Positions 12,301 to 23,702 of a stretch of DNA of 64,000 nucleotides are shown here, one piece after another (the stretch's first letter is position 1; each line of letters starts with the position of its first letter). This stretch comes from Xiphydria camelus. Lineage: Eukaryota; Arthropoda; Insecta; Hymenoptera; Xiphydriidae. Location of the stretch: assembly GCA_963678675.1 (NCBI GenBank), contig OY783191.1, positions 15,033,096 through 15,097,095 on the forward strand. The letters run 5' to 3'. The notes under the pieces are model-generated. The model did no database searches. It was given only the letters and a program-made list of their open reading frames with translations, and was not told where the DNA came from. A program made the translations under genes and the position numbers.

Positions 12301-13099
12301 TTCAAAATGATATGAAAGTAAAAAACCCTACGAATATTGAGAAGCCACTTTTGTTTTTGAGTTCATCAAATTCTGATATGCATTAAAAAATATAAAATTA
12401 TTAATAATTGAAAATTTAAACTACGTGCCGAAAATTATGCTCGATCTTTAAAAAAGGAATATAATTTATTAAGAACTTCCGACCGTGCATTAACTCGATT
12501 TAAAAAAGTTGTTCTAATCCATTTTTTCCAATTTTCAAGTAAGCTTCTGAAAAGGTTGTAAATTTAATATTTGCTCCTACCAATTTGGACAGCATGGACT
12601 CGAGATTGAAGTTATAAACAGACGTCATGATCCGCTTCAACGCGTTGTCCGTCGATAAGAATTCTGTTTTACCTACCGATTTGCTACCACGATTTGCAAC
12701 TTACAAATGTTGAAATGCTATGTTGCCACGTTTTTCACACATTTTACATATTTAAAATAAATTAAGTTTGAAGTTATAAAATTGTTTTCAAATATTGATC
12801 TTATTTTTTAGATTGAAAGTAACAAAAAGGAAAAAGAATTCAGCACCTATATTTATTATTGCAGTTTTTATAAAACTTAAAATTTCATTATTTGAAATTG
12901 GCAACACACGTCGATTTCTTTGTTTTTTTTCCTCTTCTACCTCACCCCGAAGAGCACTGACGATCCTCCTTAAACGACGTCAGTGGGATGTGACTTTCGA
13001 ACGTACTTTTAACGTCAGTTGTACGTCTTTTACTGACGTCGTCTATGACCAGATCTGACCAAAAAATGACGTTAATTTCACGTTAGTTTGTTACCTGGG
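9374..13099. mobile_element. Element with CCCAGGTAGCAA-type ends, rich in ACGT-core motifs
   Basis: Left end CCCAGGTAGCAAGCTGACGT and right end ...GTTTGTTACCTGGG form a short inverted repeat. The end regions (9385-9530, 11460-11750, 12950-13085) are packed with TGACGT/GACGTC/AACGTC motifs, as expected of subterminal transposase-binding arrays. A third end-like sequence (GTGTGCTACCTGG, about 11645-11657) suggests more than one nested or tandem copy. No transposase is recognisable in 3.7 kb. I could not match flanking target duplications, so the two ends may belong to different copies. Confidence 0.5.
10320..10680. other. GC-rich island ending in a hairpin cluster
   Basis: About 360 bases that are strongly GC-rich inside AT-rich DNA. 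The last 80 bases (about 10597-10677) hold, in a row: GCGCCGC-GATA-GCGGCGC, GGGGGC-GATA-GCCCCC, the mirror repeat CGAGCGAAGCGAGC, and GGGGGC-GGAT-GCCCCC. Open frames here are side effects of GC content. Its origin is unknown; it could be the end of a rolling-circle or other element. Confidence 0.55.
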
Positions 13100-13191
13100 T
13101 TATGACAGTATATATGTTGTTACATATTAACTCGAGACGTTAGAATAGTTTTAAGAAATCCTTTTGCATGCACCGCTGAAATTTTGCCCTT

Positions 13192-13979
13192 AATAATAAT
13201 AATAAAAGCGGTTAGGACGCTAATCATCCCTGAACGCCACCGAAAACTTAATAGTTTTATTGTAGCCCCGCTGTGATTAGAGGTGTACTTTAGATTTGCA
13301 TCTTGGCCTTTTTGGCCAGTCCGCATATCCATTCCACCCCTAGCTCTCTAGCCCGTTCCAGGCTAGGAAAAGCCTCGCCTATCAGACGGTGTCTAAAAGC
13401 CCATAGTGCTGGACATTCCAGCAGCAGGTGCTGGACATCTTCCCTCTCCACTTTGCAGTATCGACATCTATCCGTTTCCGATAGACCTAGTCTCCTGCAG
13501 TGTGAGTTGAATTTTCCGTGACCAGTTAATAGTCTGATTGTAATGCTCAGGCTTATCCTTTTCATGTTCACCAATAACCTGGCTCTCTTTTGTGCTAGGC
13601 GAGGCATTAGATTCCTCGCCTGTCTGCCCGTTCCTAGATTAGTCCACCGGTGAAAATGCTCCCTGTGGAATTTCCTCTTAATCTCTAACCTTCCCATGGC
13701 AAAGGGGACTCCCACCGGTATGAGGTTCTCCTTTCTGGTGCCCTCTTTCGCCAGTACGTCCGCTATCTCGTTACCATGGACTCCTGTGTGTCCGGGGACC
13801 CAAGCAAGAGTAATCTTGTTGGTTTGCCCCAGAATCTCTAGCACTTCCATAGTCTCCTACACAATCTGTGAATTTGTGCTTGTCCTGTGGAGTGCTTTTA
13901 TAGCAGCTTGACTGTCAGACCAAATATAAATATACTTGTTCGCAGTGCGCTGCTCTACAAGTAGTTCCACACAGGCAGG
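13192..13979 (-). mobile_element. I-clade non-LTR retrotransposon, 5'-truncated
   Basis: On the minus strand the insert begins inside the RNase H region and ends, after a short 3' UTR, in a (TTA)n tail at 13192-13206, the tail type of I-factor elements. It is flanked by the perfect 12-bp duplication AAGGGCAAAATT (13180-13191 and 13980-13991, shown in minus-strand sense). A related repeat at 15530-15640 has the same target sequence uninterrupted. Truncation at the 5' end is normal for these elements. Confidence 0.85.
13290..13970 (-). pseudogene. Retrotransposon ORF2 C-terminus: RNase H and zinc-knuckle-like tail
   Basis: The translated piece starts near IYIWSDSQAAIKAL, continues across one in-frame TAG (13857-13859) to WVPGHTGVHGNEIADVLAKE and ends with CRYCKVEREDVQHLLLEC. 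The SDSQ aspartate and the HGNEIAD histidine/aspartate are the RNase H catalytic motifs that degrade the RNA strand during target-primed reverse transcription. The Cys/His tail after it is normal for Jockey/I/R1-type ORF2 proteins. Endonuclease and reverse transcriptase are missing. Non-functional. Confidence 0.9.
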
Positions 13980-14040
13980 AATTTTGCCCTTACTCGTAAA
14001 TAAATTTCTCAAGTCACTCGCAAAGTTACGTATACACATC

Positions 14041-14166
14041 TAAGCGAATAGACCAATCAGGATCAAGTATTCCGTTGTGATGGGGGTCCTCATTGGTCTA
14101 CTCGCTAAGTTGCGTATAAGTTTCCTGATACGGAATACTTGATCCTGATTGGTCTATTCGCTAAGA
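14041..14166. repeat. Small palindromic MITE (agcgaatagaccaatcagg family)
   Basis: Ends AGCGAATAGACCAATCAGGA and the reverse complement, with a mirrored ATCAAGTATTCCGT core. Related sequences lie at 23104-23193 (palindrome), 28636-28690 (core of another MITE) and 46396-46432 (single arm), so this is a common family here. Confidence 0.75.
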
Positions 14167-14179
14167 TGCGTGCACGCAA

Positions 14180-15425
14180 AGATACGAGCGAGTTCGAGAA
14201 AGGGGCCCCTGATCTGCCGGTAGCTGTCAATTCGGGAGATCAAAATATCTAACCTCGAAATTGTTAATTTGTAAATAATAATGTGAATAATGTGTAGAAG
14301 TGATAAATAATTATTCGGGTTTCTTCGATGAGTTTCCCCAAGTGTTTGAAAATCGGTGTCCATAACTGTGGCTTCAACTTCCAGTGATTAAGTAAGTAAT
14401 TACTGTAGAACGAGTAGGTTACAAGATTTTCATGAAGTTTTTGACGGTTTTCTTGCATGTCCCCTTTCATAAGGTGCAAACAAAGAGGATGTAACTCCTG
14501 TCCTATCCTGAAGAAAATTAGTCGATCAACATCAGACATTGTCGAACTTATCACCGAGCGCCTTTCACACACGGTATTTTCATTGCAATATGCGCTTTTC
14601 ATTTCAACTATTCCTGCTTTAAATAACTTTCACTTTTTTCAAAGTATTTACCTTGTACGAATTGTTGATCGTAGGGGGCAGCGATCAATGATTGTCACTA
14701 ATCGTAGACAAATTATTCCTGCGATGATGTTCCAGTTGCGAAGCATACACTAGCAAGTCAGCTTACAGCGTCCGATGTTTAGTATCAACTTTACCTCTTT
14801 TGGAATACCCATCACCCGAGCATAATCACGATTACGTTAACGTTAATCGCAGAATAGACCGTGAGCTTGGGCACATTATCGCAGTAGTAGTTCGGCACAC
14901 TTGTCTACGACGAGTCGCTATTATTGATCGCTGCCTCCTACCACGAACAATTCATAAAAGGTTATTAGCTTGAAAGAAGTAAAAGTTATTTAACGCTGGA
15001 ATAGTTGAAGCGAGAAGCGCGTATTGCAATTAATGTACCGTGGGTAATAGGCGCTCGGTGACAAGTCTGACATTCTCCAATGTCCATCGAGTCATCTTTT
15101 TACGGACAGGACACGAGCTAGATCTGCTTCAGTTGCACCTGTACGAGATGACAAGTCAGAAAATCATGAGTCTTCATGAAAATCTTCTAACCTACTCGTT
15201 CTGCAGTAATGCTTAATAATATTACTGGGAGTTGAAGCAACAGTTATTGGCAAAAATCGGACACCGGTTTTTAAACACTTGGGGAATATCATCGAAGAAA
15301 CCCGAATTATTATTTCTTACCACGTTTACATATTAGAGTAATCATTATTTACAAATTAACGATTTCGATCTCCCGAAAGCCGCCGGCTACCGGGAGATCA
15401 GATTTTTGACACTTTTCGCTCAGCT
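14180..15425. repeat. 1.2-kb palindrome of the ctgtcaattcgggagatc family
   Basis: Left arm 14205-14750 and right arm about 14880-15415 are inverted copies, diverged at many positions, with the axis near 14810. The subsequence with cgaattgacagctatcggga also appears at 18845-19545, 39395-39775, 40435-40805, 45388-45440, 52905-52950, 58590-58650 and 59530-59640. Open frames within it (for example 14264-14602 on the minus strand) are not gene-like. Confidence 0.8.
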
Positions 15426-15529
15426 CGTAAGACCGCAGCGCACTCTCCCGAAGCCAACTCTTAAAGCACCGAGTCAACCACTTCCAGCCAAATGTCAGGG
15501 AAATTCAAAATCAGGAGTTTGCCAGAGGA

Positions 15530-15640
15530 CATTCGGTATATGTTGTTACATATATTAACTCGAGACGTTGGAATAATGTTAAGAAATCCCTTTGCATGCA
15601 CCGCTGAAATTTCGCCCTTACTCGTAAATAAATTTCTAGC
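15530..15640. repeat. Second copy of the I-element's target repeat
   Basis: Matches 13105-13191 joined to 13992-14010 (ctcgagacgtt...gcatgcaccgctgaaatt...cccttactcgtaaataaattt) without the retrotransposon, so it is a paralogous empty site. Confidence 0.8.
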
Positions 15641-18200
15641 ACAGCATCGATATTTTGCTGCACTTGTATTCTTCTGGGACCTAAGATAATTATAAAAACC
15701 CCATATATAATTCAACCCTGACAACTACAATCTTATCGAGCTGTACCTTATCGAGGAGATCTTTCGACGTAACGATTCCGAAACGTTTCTATGATGTTTT
15801 GCAACATTCACGAATTTATCGACAAATATATATCTCTAACACATACGGTAGTGTTCACGAATATTGTAAAATATCGCAGAAATGTTACAGAAAAGTTATG
15901 ATATTTTGTAATTTCCATCGTTACACTAGAGGCGAAGAAGAGATGAAATAGAAGTGAGGTACACGTACACTTCACGTTTGACAGGTCGGTATATAAATTG
16001 GAACTTGTGATAGTATAATACAAAAGAGGAAATGTATCGATAAAGGAAAAATAATATTTCTTCTAATAACAAGTGCACGATCCCTCGTTCGAAAGAAACC
16101 CCCTCGGGTTCGCATTCGATTTGTAGTCCTTCTGGATAGAATTGGATACCAGCACGTTTATTTCTGTAACAAATTATAAATAACACAATTATAATCAGTA
16201 TTTCACTATTTAAAATATACCCAACTTACTCTACGTAGAAATTAAGAAACTATATTAATCTGAGTTAACTAATTCTATAGATAATAATGACAGAATTATT
16301 AAAAGTGATATATTTCCTCTTTCGTATTATAGTATCACACAAGTTCAAATTTATATACCCCGACCTGTTAAAAGTGATGTGTACATGTACCTCACTTCTA
16401 TTTCATCTCTTCTTCGCCTCTGGTGTAACGACGGTCAATGAGGAATCACTGATATCGATTAGGGTTCGAGGGTTATTCCTCATTCTTTCTAGGACAGCAT
16501 CGATATTTTGCTGCACCTGTATTCTTCTGGGACTTCCTAAAATAATTATAAAAACCCTATATAATTCAGCCCCGACAAGTACAATCTTATCGAGCTGTAC
16601 CTTATCGAGGAGATCTTTCTACGTAATGAGACCGAAACGTTTCTATGATGTTTCGCAACATTCGCGAATTTATCGAGAAATATATATTTCTAACATATAC
16701 GGTAGTATTCACGAATATTGTAAAATATTGCAGAAATGTTACAGAAAAGTTATGATATTTTGTAATTTCCATCGTTACACTAGAGGCGAAGAAGAGATGA
16801 AATAGAAGTGAGGTACATGTACACTTCACGTTTGACAGGTCGGTATATAAATTGGAACTTGTGATGGTATAACACGAAAGATGAAATATATCATTTTTAA
16901 TAATTCTGTCATTAGAATTGGTTAACTCAGATTAATATAGTTTCTTAATTTCTACGTTGAGTAAGTTCGGTATATTTTAAATAGTGAAACTGCAAATTAT
17001 TATGTTATTTACAATTTGTTACAGATAGTAGGCGAACCCGAGGGAATTTCTTTCGAACAAGGGATCATCCACTTGTTGTTTCAAGAACCAGTTGCATTAG
17101 TTCATTCGGCGAGCTGGATCTGCTGTCTCGAGTGTACGGACGTGTGCCACTTTAAATGGATATTTTGTAATTTCCATCGTTACATCAGAGGCGAAGAAGA
17201 GATGAAATAGAAGTGAGGTACATGTACACTTCACGTTTGATAGGTTGGTATATAAATTGGAACTTCTGATAGTATAATACGAAAGAGGAAATATATCGAT
17301 AAAGAAAAAATAATAATAAAGTAGTTACTACATTATTGTAATCCAATTCTATTGTGTATCCTTCATTTTTCTGCCACGACTTTGATTGTTGATAGTAGAT
17401 GGATCAACCAATAAATTTGATTTTTCTTCACTATCAACGATCAAAGTCGTAGCAGAAAAGTAAGGGATACAATGGAATTAGATTACAATAATGTAGTAAC
17501 TACTTTATTATTATTTTTCCTTTATCGATATATTTCCTCTTTCGTATTATACTATTAGAAGTTCCAATTTATATACCAACCTATCAAACGTGAAATGTAC
17601 ATGTACCTCACTTCTATTTCATCTCTTCTTCGTCTCTGATGTAACGATGGAAATTACAAAATATCCATTTAAAGTGGCACACGTCCATGCACTCGAGACA
17701 GCAGATCCAGCTCGCCAAATGAACTAATGCAACTGGTTCTTGGAACAAGAAGTGGATGATCCTTCGTTCGAAAGAAACCCCCTCGGGTTCGCATACGATT
17801 TGTAACAAATTGTAAATAACAATCATATGGGGTTTTTATAATTATTTTAGGAAGTCCCAGAAGAAAGCAGGTGCAGTAAAATATCGATGCTGTGCTACAA
17901 AGAATAAGGAATAACCCTCGAACCCTAATCGGTATCAGTGATTCCTCATTGACTGTCGTTACAACGGAGACAAAGAACAGATGAAATAGAAGTGAGGTAC
18001 ATATACACTTCAGGTTTGACAGGTCGGTGTGTAAATTGGAACTTGTAATAGTACGAAAGAGGAAATATATCGAGAGAAAAAATAATGATAAAGTAATTAC
18101 TTGATTGTTGTGATCCAATTCCATTGCATCTCCTATTTTTCTCCCACGGCTTTGATTGTGACAGAGAAGAAAAGCCATAGATTCATCTCGTGCTCGCATG
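15640..18200. repeat. Cluster of six alternating copies of one repeat, forming overlapping palindromes
   Basis: The marker atgaaatagaagtgaggta occurs near 15942, 16785, 17195 and 17975 on the plus strand and near 16388 and 17605 on the minus strand. Sequence 17000-17405 mirrors 17425-17825 (axis near 17415), and 16110-16420 mirrors 16800-17040. Some open frames recur between copies (17016-17210 plus and 17614-17826 minus, both containing CCLEC...DVCHFKW), but they follow the DNA similarity and I see no family, so I do not call genes. Confidence 0.75.
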
Positions 18201-18454
18201 ACGCTGAAACAAAAAATAGAATTATCACAAAGATAATTGTCCTTCCATCGAAAGTGAGGTTAAAGCTGTCAGATGGCAATTAAACTTATCTGATGGTGAT
18301 TCTTCTGAGATACTGTCGTCTCCTTTCCTGCTCTTTATGCACAGGCAACCAGAGAAACACAGCACTGCATCCGTTCACTATCTCGATTATCGAAAAAAAA
18401 AAACAAACGCTTATTAAACCATACGGAGCGTCTGTCACATTCACCACTATTGAG

Positions 18455-18560
18455 ATTCATAACTCCGATTATACTGAATTTTTACATTTTATTAACAAGC
18501 GCGTCCGAGGATCGAAATAAACGCGAGGTTAATCGTTTCGCGAATGTGGAAATATTTTAT
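18455..18560. repeat. Short dispersed repeat, copy 1
   Basis: The gcgcgtccgaggatcgaaat...aaacgcgagg segment recurs at 31800-31905 with nearly the same flanks (aactccgattta...attttattaa). Non-coding. Confidence 0.6.
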
Positions 18561-18719
18561 TAAATTTGAAAATAGCCAAACATTTAAGGAATATATTCTC
18601 TCACACACTCTCACATACATTTGATGGCGTATGCGTGTGGCCGTATCTGTGTACATATTTCCGATCATGGCCGACTATCGCCGAAGATAGGCGGAATTTT
18701 TGTGAGATTTTGACATATA

Positions 18720-19545
18720 CCGCATGTCCTATGGCCAACCGCGCAGGTGAGCTGCGACCTGAATTCTTGACTTCGGCAGTATTTATAGTACAGTTAGAGT
18801 GGGCTTCAGACGAGTGCACAGCATAAGAATGAAAAGTGTCGACTGCTTTTCTAATAGCTGTCAATTCGGGAGATCGAAGCGTTTCGTGTAACCTCAAAAT
18901 CGTAAAGTTTTGAATTAGTAGTGAATAATTTGTAGAAGTGATGAGAAATAATCATAAATAATCTTCCGAATTGACAGCCATCGGGAAATCAGGTACGACG
19001 CTTTTCGCTCTTACGCTGCGTTCTTACGAAAAGTGTGAAACGTCTGATCTCCCGATTGCTATCAATTCGGGAGATCGAAGTATAAGTTCGAAATCGTGAA
19101 TCTTTGAATAAATGGTAAGTAATGTTCATAAGTGAGAGTTAACAATCATTCGGGTTTTTTCGATGTCCAACCGAATTACACGCCTCATGCCTATTTGTTT
19201 CAGAAATTATTTCCGCGCTAGCACCGCGCGTGTCTAGGAGGTAGTTTTACGAAGTGGCGTGAGCGATACCTAAGGTGTCAATTCGGAAGATTATTTATGA
19301 TTATTTCTCGTCACTTCTACAAATTATTCACTACTTATTCAAAACTTTACGATTTTGAGGTTACATGAAACGCTTCGATCTCCCGAATTGACAGCTATTA
19401 GGAGAGCAGTCGACACTTTTCGTTCTTATGCAGCGCACTCGTCTGAAGCCCATTCTAACTGTACCATAAATACTGCCGAAGTCAAGAATTCAGGTCGAAG
19501 CTCACCTGCGCGGTTGGCCATAGGACATGCGGTATATATCGCCCG
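18720..19545. repeat. Palindrome, arms about 260 bp, same family core
   Basis: Left arm 18720-18975 (ataccgcatgtcctatggcc...) is mirrored at 19270-19545. The spacer contains more mirrored pieces of the ctgtcaattcgggagatc family. The two 86-98 codon frames starting MRLHETLRSPELTAIR (18897 minus and 19355 plus) are the same arm seen twice, not genes. Confidence 0.8.
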
Positions 19546-19599
19546 AGAAATCGGATTCTCGACTTTTAGGCGCAAGGGGCGTGGCTTCGCGTTGCTAAG

Positions 19600-19872
19600 G
19601 AAAAATCTCTGTTAATATGTAACTTATAACATTTATTCTGGTCTCTATCAATAGAGAATAGACAATTTATATGGCGTAACTAAGCATAGTTTTGGTTATA
19701 ACCGTATATTTACTGAGAAAATTCGATGTAAAAATTGAGGGGTGCAGGGGGCAGGCATTTGTGGTGTAAAGAGACACGGGTGCGCTCGCGACATCAGCGC
19801 TGTCGTGTCTGAGCGCGAAACTACTTGAACGAACATGCCGCGAGACACTGCCGTGTCTCTTGATAGTGTATC
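19600..19872 (-). repeat. Fragment of the piggyBac-type MITE family
   Basis: Inverted relative to the internal part of the MITE at 22554-22935 (shared gagacacggcagtgtctcg and ataaccaaaactatgcttag). It lacks the terminal CCCATTA repeats and TTAA flanks, so it is a truncated relative. Confidence 0.7.
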
Positions 19873-20159
19873 CTTGCCCAATTCATATAAATACAAATCC
19901 TAGAATACAGTAATTTCGAAACATACATACGGCCAATGAGTCTCGGTCATTACAAAATACGGTAAATATGAATAATGTAGCCGGATTAATAGTTCCGTAA
20001 AAGATGATCAACGCGTGTAATCGATATATATGCCACGTGTGCGGGAGAATATTCGTAATAGTGCATCTAGTTTAATTCGGGAGAACTCGGATATTTTTTA
20101 CCACCCACTCTCTTTTGCTAGCTGTGCGGATTCAATCATGTCCTTATCGTGTGCCTAAA

Positions 20160-20303
20160 ATGTTCAGTCCGAGCTTCATCGGGGTGTTCTACTGTATTAT
20201 TTTAACCAGTTTATTAATTGCGGAAGGCGAGTGCACACCACGAGTTCACTTACTGATTTTTTTTTCTTCAATAATTCGACGTATCCTAAAAGAAAATACG
20301 TAA
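20160..20303 (+). CDS. Possible signal-peptide-bearing first exon, unknown
   Basis: The frame starts MFSPSFIGVFYCIILTSLLI followed by AEGECTPRVH, a convincing hydrophobic signal sequence with a small-residue cleavage context. CCTAAAATG is a fair insect start context and a TATATATA stretch lies about 140 bases upstream. After the signal there are only about 20 residues before a stop, and that part runs into a repeat, so either this is an exon cut off by repeats or the match is accidental. An upstream in-frame ATG at 20115 is possible. Confidence 0.2.
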   Translation: MFSPSFIGVFYCIILTSLLIAEGECTPRVHLLIFFSSIIRRILKENT

Positions 20304-20570
20304 CTCGGTGTAACGGATAGAAGAAACGTAACTCAAAATCACTAGAAAAGAATCAAAGTATCTCATCGCTGCTGTTTGAAAGGATGTAACTCATGATGTC
20401 AAGTGAAAAAAGCCATAGCTCAAGGCGACGAAAGACTAATGAGTTCACTTAATATCATGAATTACGTCTTTTCAAACTGCAGTGTTAAGATACATCGATT
20501 ATTTTAACGATTTTGAGTTACGGGTATTTTAAAGGTTTTACGCCGAGTTACGCGCTTTCCTTTAGGACAC
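20275..20570. repeat. Degenerate palindrome with gtaactc motifs
   Basis: cgtaactcgg, gtaactcaaaatc, ggatgtaactcatgatgtcaa on the left are mirrored by ttaatatcatgaattacgtc, gattttgagttacg and ccgagttacg on the right. Arms about 130 bp with many mismatches: an old copy. Confidence 0.6.
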
Positions 20571-20743
20571 ATCGAATTGATTTTGTTTACCTCCCTTGAT
20601 AATTTTTATTATACGTAGATATGTTATTTACCTCATATCTCTGAATTATTTCAGATTTCTATTTCTTCACTGCTCGTTAAGACTTAACAGTAACTGAATT
20701 CGTGGGTATTTCTGGTAAAATTATCATAAATATAAAATTGCTA

Positions 20744-21547
20744 TACAGGGTGTCCCAGAAGTCGTGAACAAACGCTTAAGGATAAATAGAAAATATCATT
20801 CTGAATCCAGAAGCCATCTGGCATTTTTTCCACCGTTTTGAAGTTGTTAATTAATATGAACGCGTAGCAAGGAAGTTAGAAATACTCATCGTTTGCAGCG
20901 ACCGTTCACTACCTGGCCGCAATAAACTGCTATTTCTGGCACTGGGAATCGCAGGGTACGTACCTCGATGCCGCGACTTTCTCCGTGATGCGAATTTTTC
21001 GGCACTGGTACGAACAACGCGGAATGACGCGGACGCTCGATAGCAACGGTCGGAAAATAAATGCACTTAGCTCAAATGTCAGGAAAAGAATTCAGTCCCC
21101 GATATTAAACATAATAAGTGATAATTTTAAACGAATGGGACGAGCGTGCCAGCTTTCGATTCCATTCTTCTTCCCTCTCTCACACACAATAGGTACGACT
21201 TAGATCCATAGTGTCTGCGAGGCAGATGTTGGTTAAGAAACACAGAATGCGATAAAAAAAGTCTTTATGTCCAATAGGAACATTATGTTCTCTATTCCCG
21301 TTATATATACAGACTTATTTATTTTTTAACGCATTCTGTATTCTTCAACGATCATTTGGCTCGCTGACACTATGGGTCTAAGTTGCACTTATTGTCTTCG
21401 AGAGAAGAAAGAAGAATGGAATCGTATTAATAACTTCAAAATGGTTATTCGGGGACCGGCGCCATGCTATACACATGACTTTTCGATTCAGTTATGTTTT
21501 CATATTTACCCTAATAGTTTGTGCGCAACTTTCTGGGACACCATGTA
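20744..21547. mobile_element. Element with TACAGGGTGTCCCAGAAGT ends
   Basis: Left TACAGGGTGTCCCAGAAGT and right ACTTTCTGGGACACCATGTA are inverted repeats, flanked by TA, a common end type in insect mariner-like elements. Inside, 21150-21225 mirrors 21355-21425, and 20868-20990 repeats a segment also at 25500-25620 (aggaagttagaaatac...cgcaataaactgctatttc). No transposase. Confidence 0.65.
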
Positions 21548-21604
21548 TACCTACAGCCGCGTAGGTACACACTATCCGAGCCAAGCCTGTAACATAACAC
21601 ATAA

Positions 21605-22202
21605 TTACTAAAAAATTCGACGACAAAAAATTTATAACAAAATTTTCATAAAAAAGAACTTGCCGCGTTTAAGTTTTCATATTTTTTTCACTATATACCT
21701 ACTGGTGGTATCATATAAGTGTGTGAATTTATTTAAAATCATAAGTGCGTAAACATCGAATATAATTTTATGTCTGAATTTTTTATTTTGAAGGAAAAAA
21801 ACGCGGCAAGTACTTTGTTATGAAAATTTTTTCATACATTTTTTGTCGTCGAATTTTTTAGTAACTTTTGATTTACAATAATATTTTCCTTTCAAATGAT
21901 GCCTTATATTTTTATATATAAATCTTGAACATGGCGATCTTAATTGATTTCTAATCTTTTTTTGAGAGTATTTTACGTATCAATTTTGTTGGCACTGAAT
22001 GAACATGCCGCCTTTTTTTTTACAGAGAATCTGTTTTTCTGACAAGATTTCACTCCGTTTTGGAATTTATTTATGAGGAGAATATGTACATGTAGGAGAA
22101 TAGCTTTTTATTACCACAAAATTAGTCTCACATTTTATACCGATACGAGTCAATTAATTATAACCACGTTACTTTTGATTTATTCTCGTGATATTTTGAA
22201 AT
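21605..22202. repeat. Foldback repeat, second copy
   Basis: Same family as 8270-9178 but truncated on the left. It lacks the 117-bp insertion and so provides the uninterrupted reference for it. Confidence 0.75.
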
Positions 22203-22339
22203 GATTTTATAATTAATGTTTCGATAATATTTATATTTTCCCCAGAACAATTCATTCGTGAAAGGATTTCCATAAATAACGGCCGTATGTCCATGGACAA
22301 ACCGATCAAAGTCATACCTATGGCCGATACCTTCCCCGA

Positions 22340-22500
22340 TAGCCAAGCGTGACTTTCACCCAAGCGTCACGCGGTGGCACCACGTCTTGTTGGCACGGGA
22401 GCTTCACTGTGCCGCCACTGTGTGATTGTCACTGAGTGACGTTACTGGGATGCCACTGGGTGACGTTACTGTGACGCCACTGTGACTTAATCTTTGAAAA
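22340..22500. repeat. CACTGTG/CACGCGGTG short-motif repeat
   Basis: Dense imperfect repetition of CACTGTG, GTGACGCCACTG and CACGCGGTG. Same style of sequence as 26035-26460, 35480-36060, 43200-43450, 44870-44950, 48700-48900, 52620-52795, 59000-59180 and 60750-60880. Confidence 0.6.
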
Positions 22501-22553
22501 AATCCAAATTGTTCAGTAAAAATTAAAATATAAAAGTTCCATTATAAACTTAA

Positions 22554-22935
22554 CCCATTAACGCCCGAATTAATTTTTGGTGGATCAAGAGACACGGCAG
22601 TGTCTCGCGGCATGTTCATTCAAGTAGTTCGTCAGAACGACGCCGATAGCGCTGTCGCCGCGGGCACCCGTGTATTTTACAGGAAAAATGTCTACCCCCC
22701 CTTCACTCCTCAATTTTTACACCGAATTTTCTCAATAAATATATGGTTATAACCAAAACTATGCTTAGTTACGCCATATAAATCGACTATTCTCTATTGA
22801 TAGAGACCAGATTAAATGTTATAAGAGTTACATATTAATTTTCTTTACGAAAATTGCATGATTTGTTACTCATGAGGTTATGAGAAAAAAATTCCAAATC
22901 ACCGTCCTATAAATAAGACACTGAGCGCTAATGGG
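22554..22935. mobile_element. piggyBac-type MITE, 382 bp, TTAA-flanked
   Basis: Ends CCCATTAACGCC and AGCGCTAATGGG are inverted repeats, directly flanked by TTAA (22550-22553 and 22936-22939). The related repeat at 25700-25840 has the same flanks joined by a single TTAA (25722-25725), which confirms the insertion and its duplicated target. Non-coding. Confidence 0.85.
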
Positions 22936-23099
22936 TTAACTTTAACATGACTCTTGACGAATATTTTATAAATAATGAATGATTAATTGTCATGATCGCT
23001 ACTGTTTTGAAAAAAAATATCAAATTATTTTAAGAAATTTAATGGGAATGAACGCCCAGGGGCCCCTTTCTTGAACTCGCTCGTATCTAGGCGTGCACG

Positions 23100-23195
23100 C
23101 ATCTTAGCGAATAGACCAATCAGGATCAAGTATTCCGTTGTCGTGGGTTACGGACAACGGAATACTTGTTCCTGATTGGTCTATTCGCTAACAAG
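23100..23195. repeat. Small palindromic MITE (agcgaatagaccaatcagg family), second copy
   Basis: Palindrome of about 90 bp inserted in the left arm of the large palindrome that follows; the corresponding point in the right arm (near 25448) lacks it. Confidence 0.75.
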
Positions 23196-23702
23196 GAAAC
23201 GTTTCGAGGCCGCCGCTTCCGATCTTGATGAAACTTCGTAAATTTAAAGTTGATCGAAAAATAAGAGAAGCCTATTTTTTATAGCTGCCCAATTTTAGTT
23301 TAAGGGGGTGAAATGGACCACTGAACTTTCACCCCCTTCGAGCTATCTCCGAAACGAAGCGAGATAGATGAAAAATTTTAATGTACGTTTTGTTTCGTTT
23401 TCTCAGTGTAATAAAATGCTCTAAACAGATTTTGGATAAACGCATTATTTTTCAAACAAAAATTCTTTTTTAATCTAATTTTTCGAAATATCGATTTGGT
23501 CATATGGACTAAAATGTAGGAAATTGTATTACAAATTCAACCATGTATGATAAAATATATTTCCCTCCTACAGTTTTCCAAATTTCTAACTTTTATGTTT
23601 GAGCGGGCTACCAATGGCATTGACGGGATAGGTCGGGGGTTATTACTTCTATGTATTTTAGTGCCACTTTTCTTTCATTTAATAAAGTTCAAGTTTCTAT
23701 GG

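Noticed and set aside
17016..17826. Two similar frames with CCLEC and DVCHFKW
   Set aside because: The similarity equals the DNA similarity of the two palindrome arms, with no recognisable family, so coding is unsupported.
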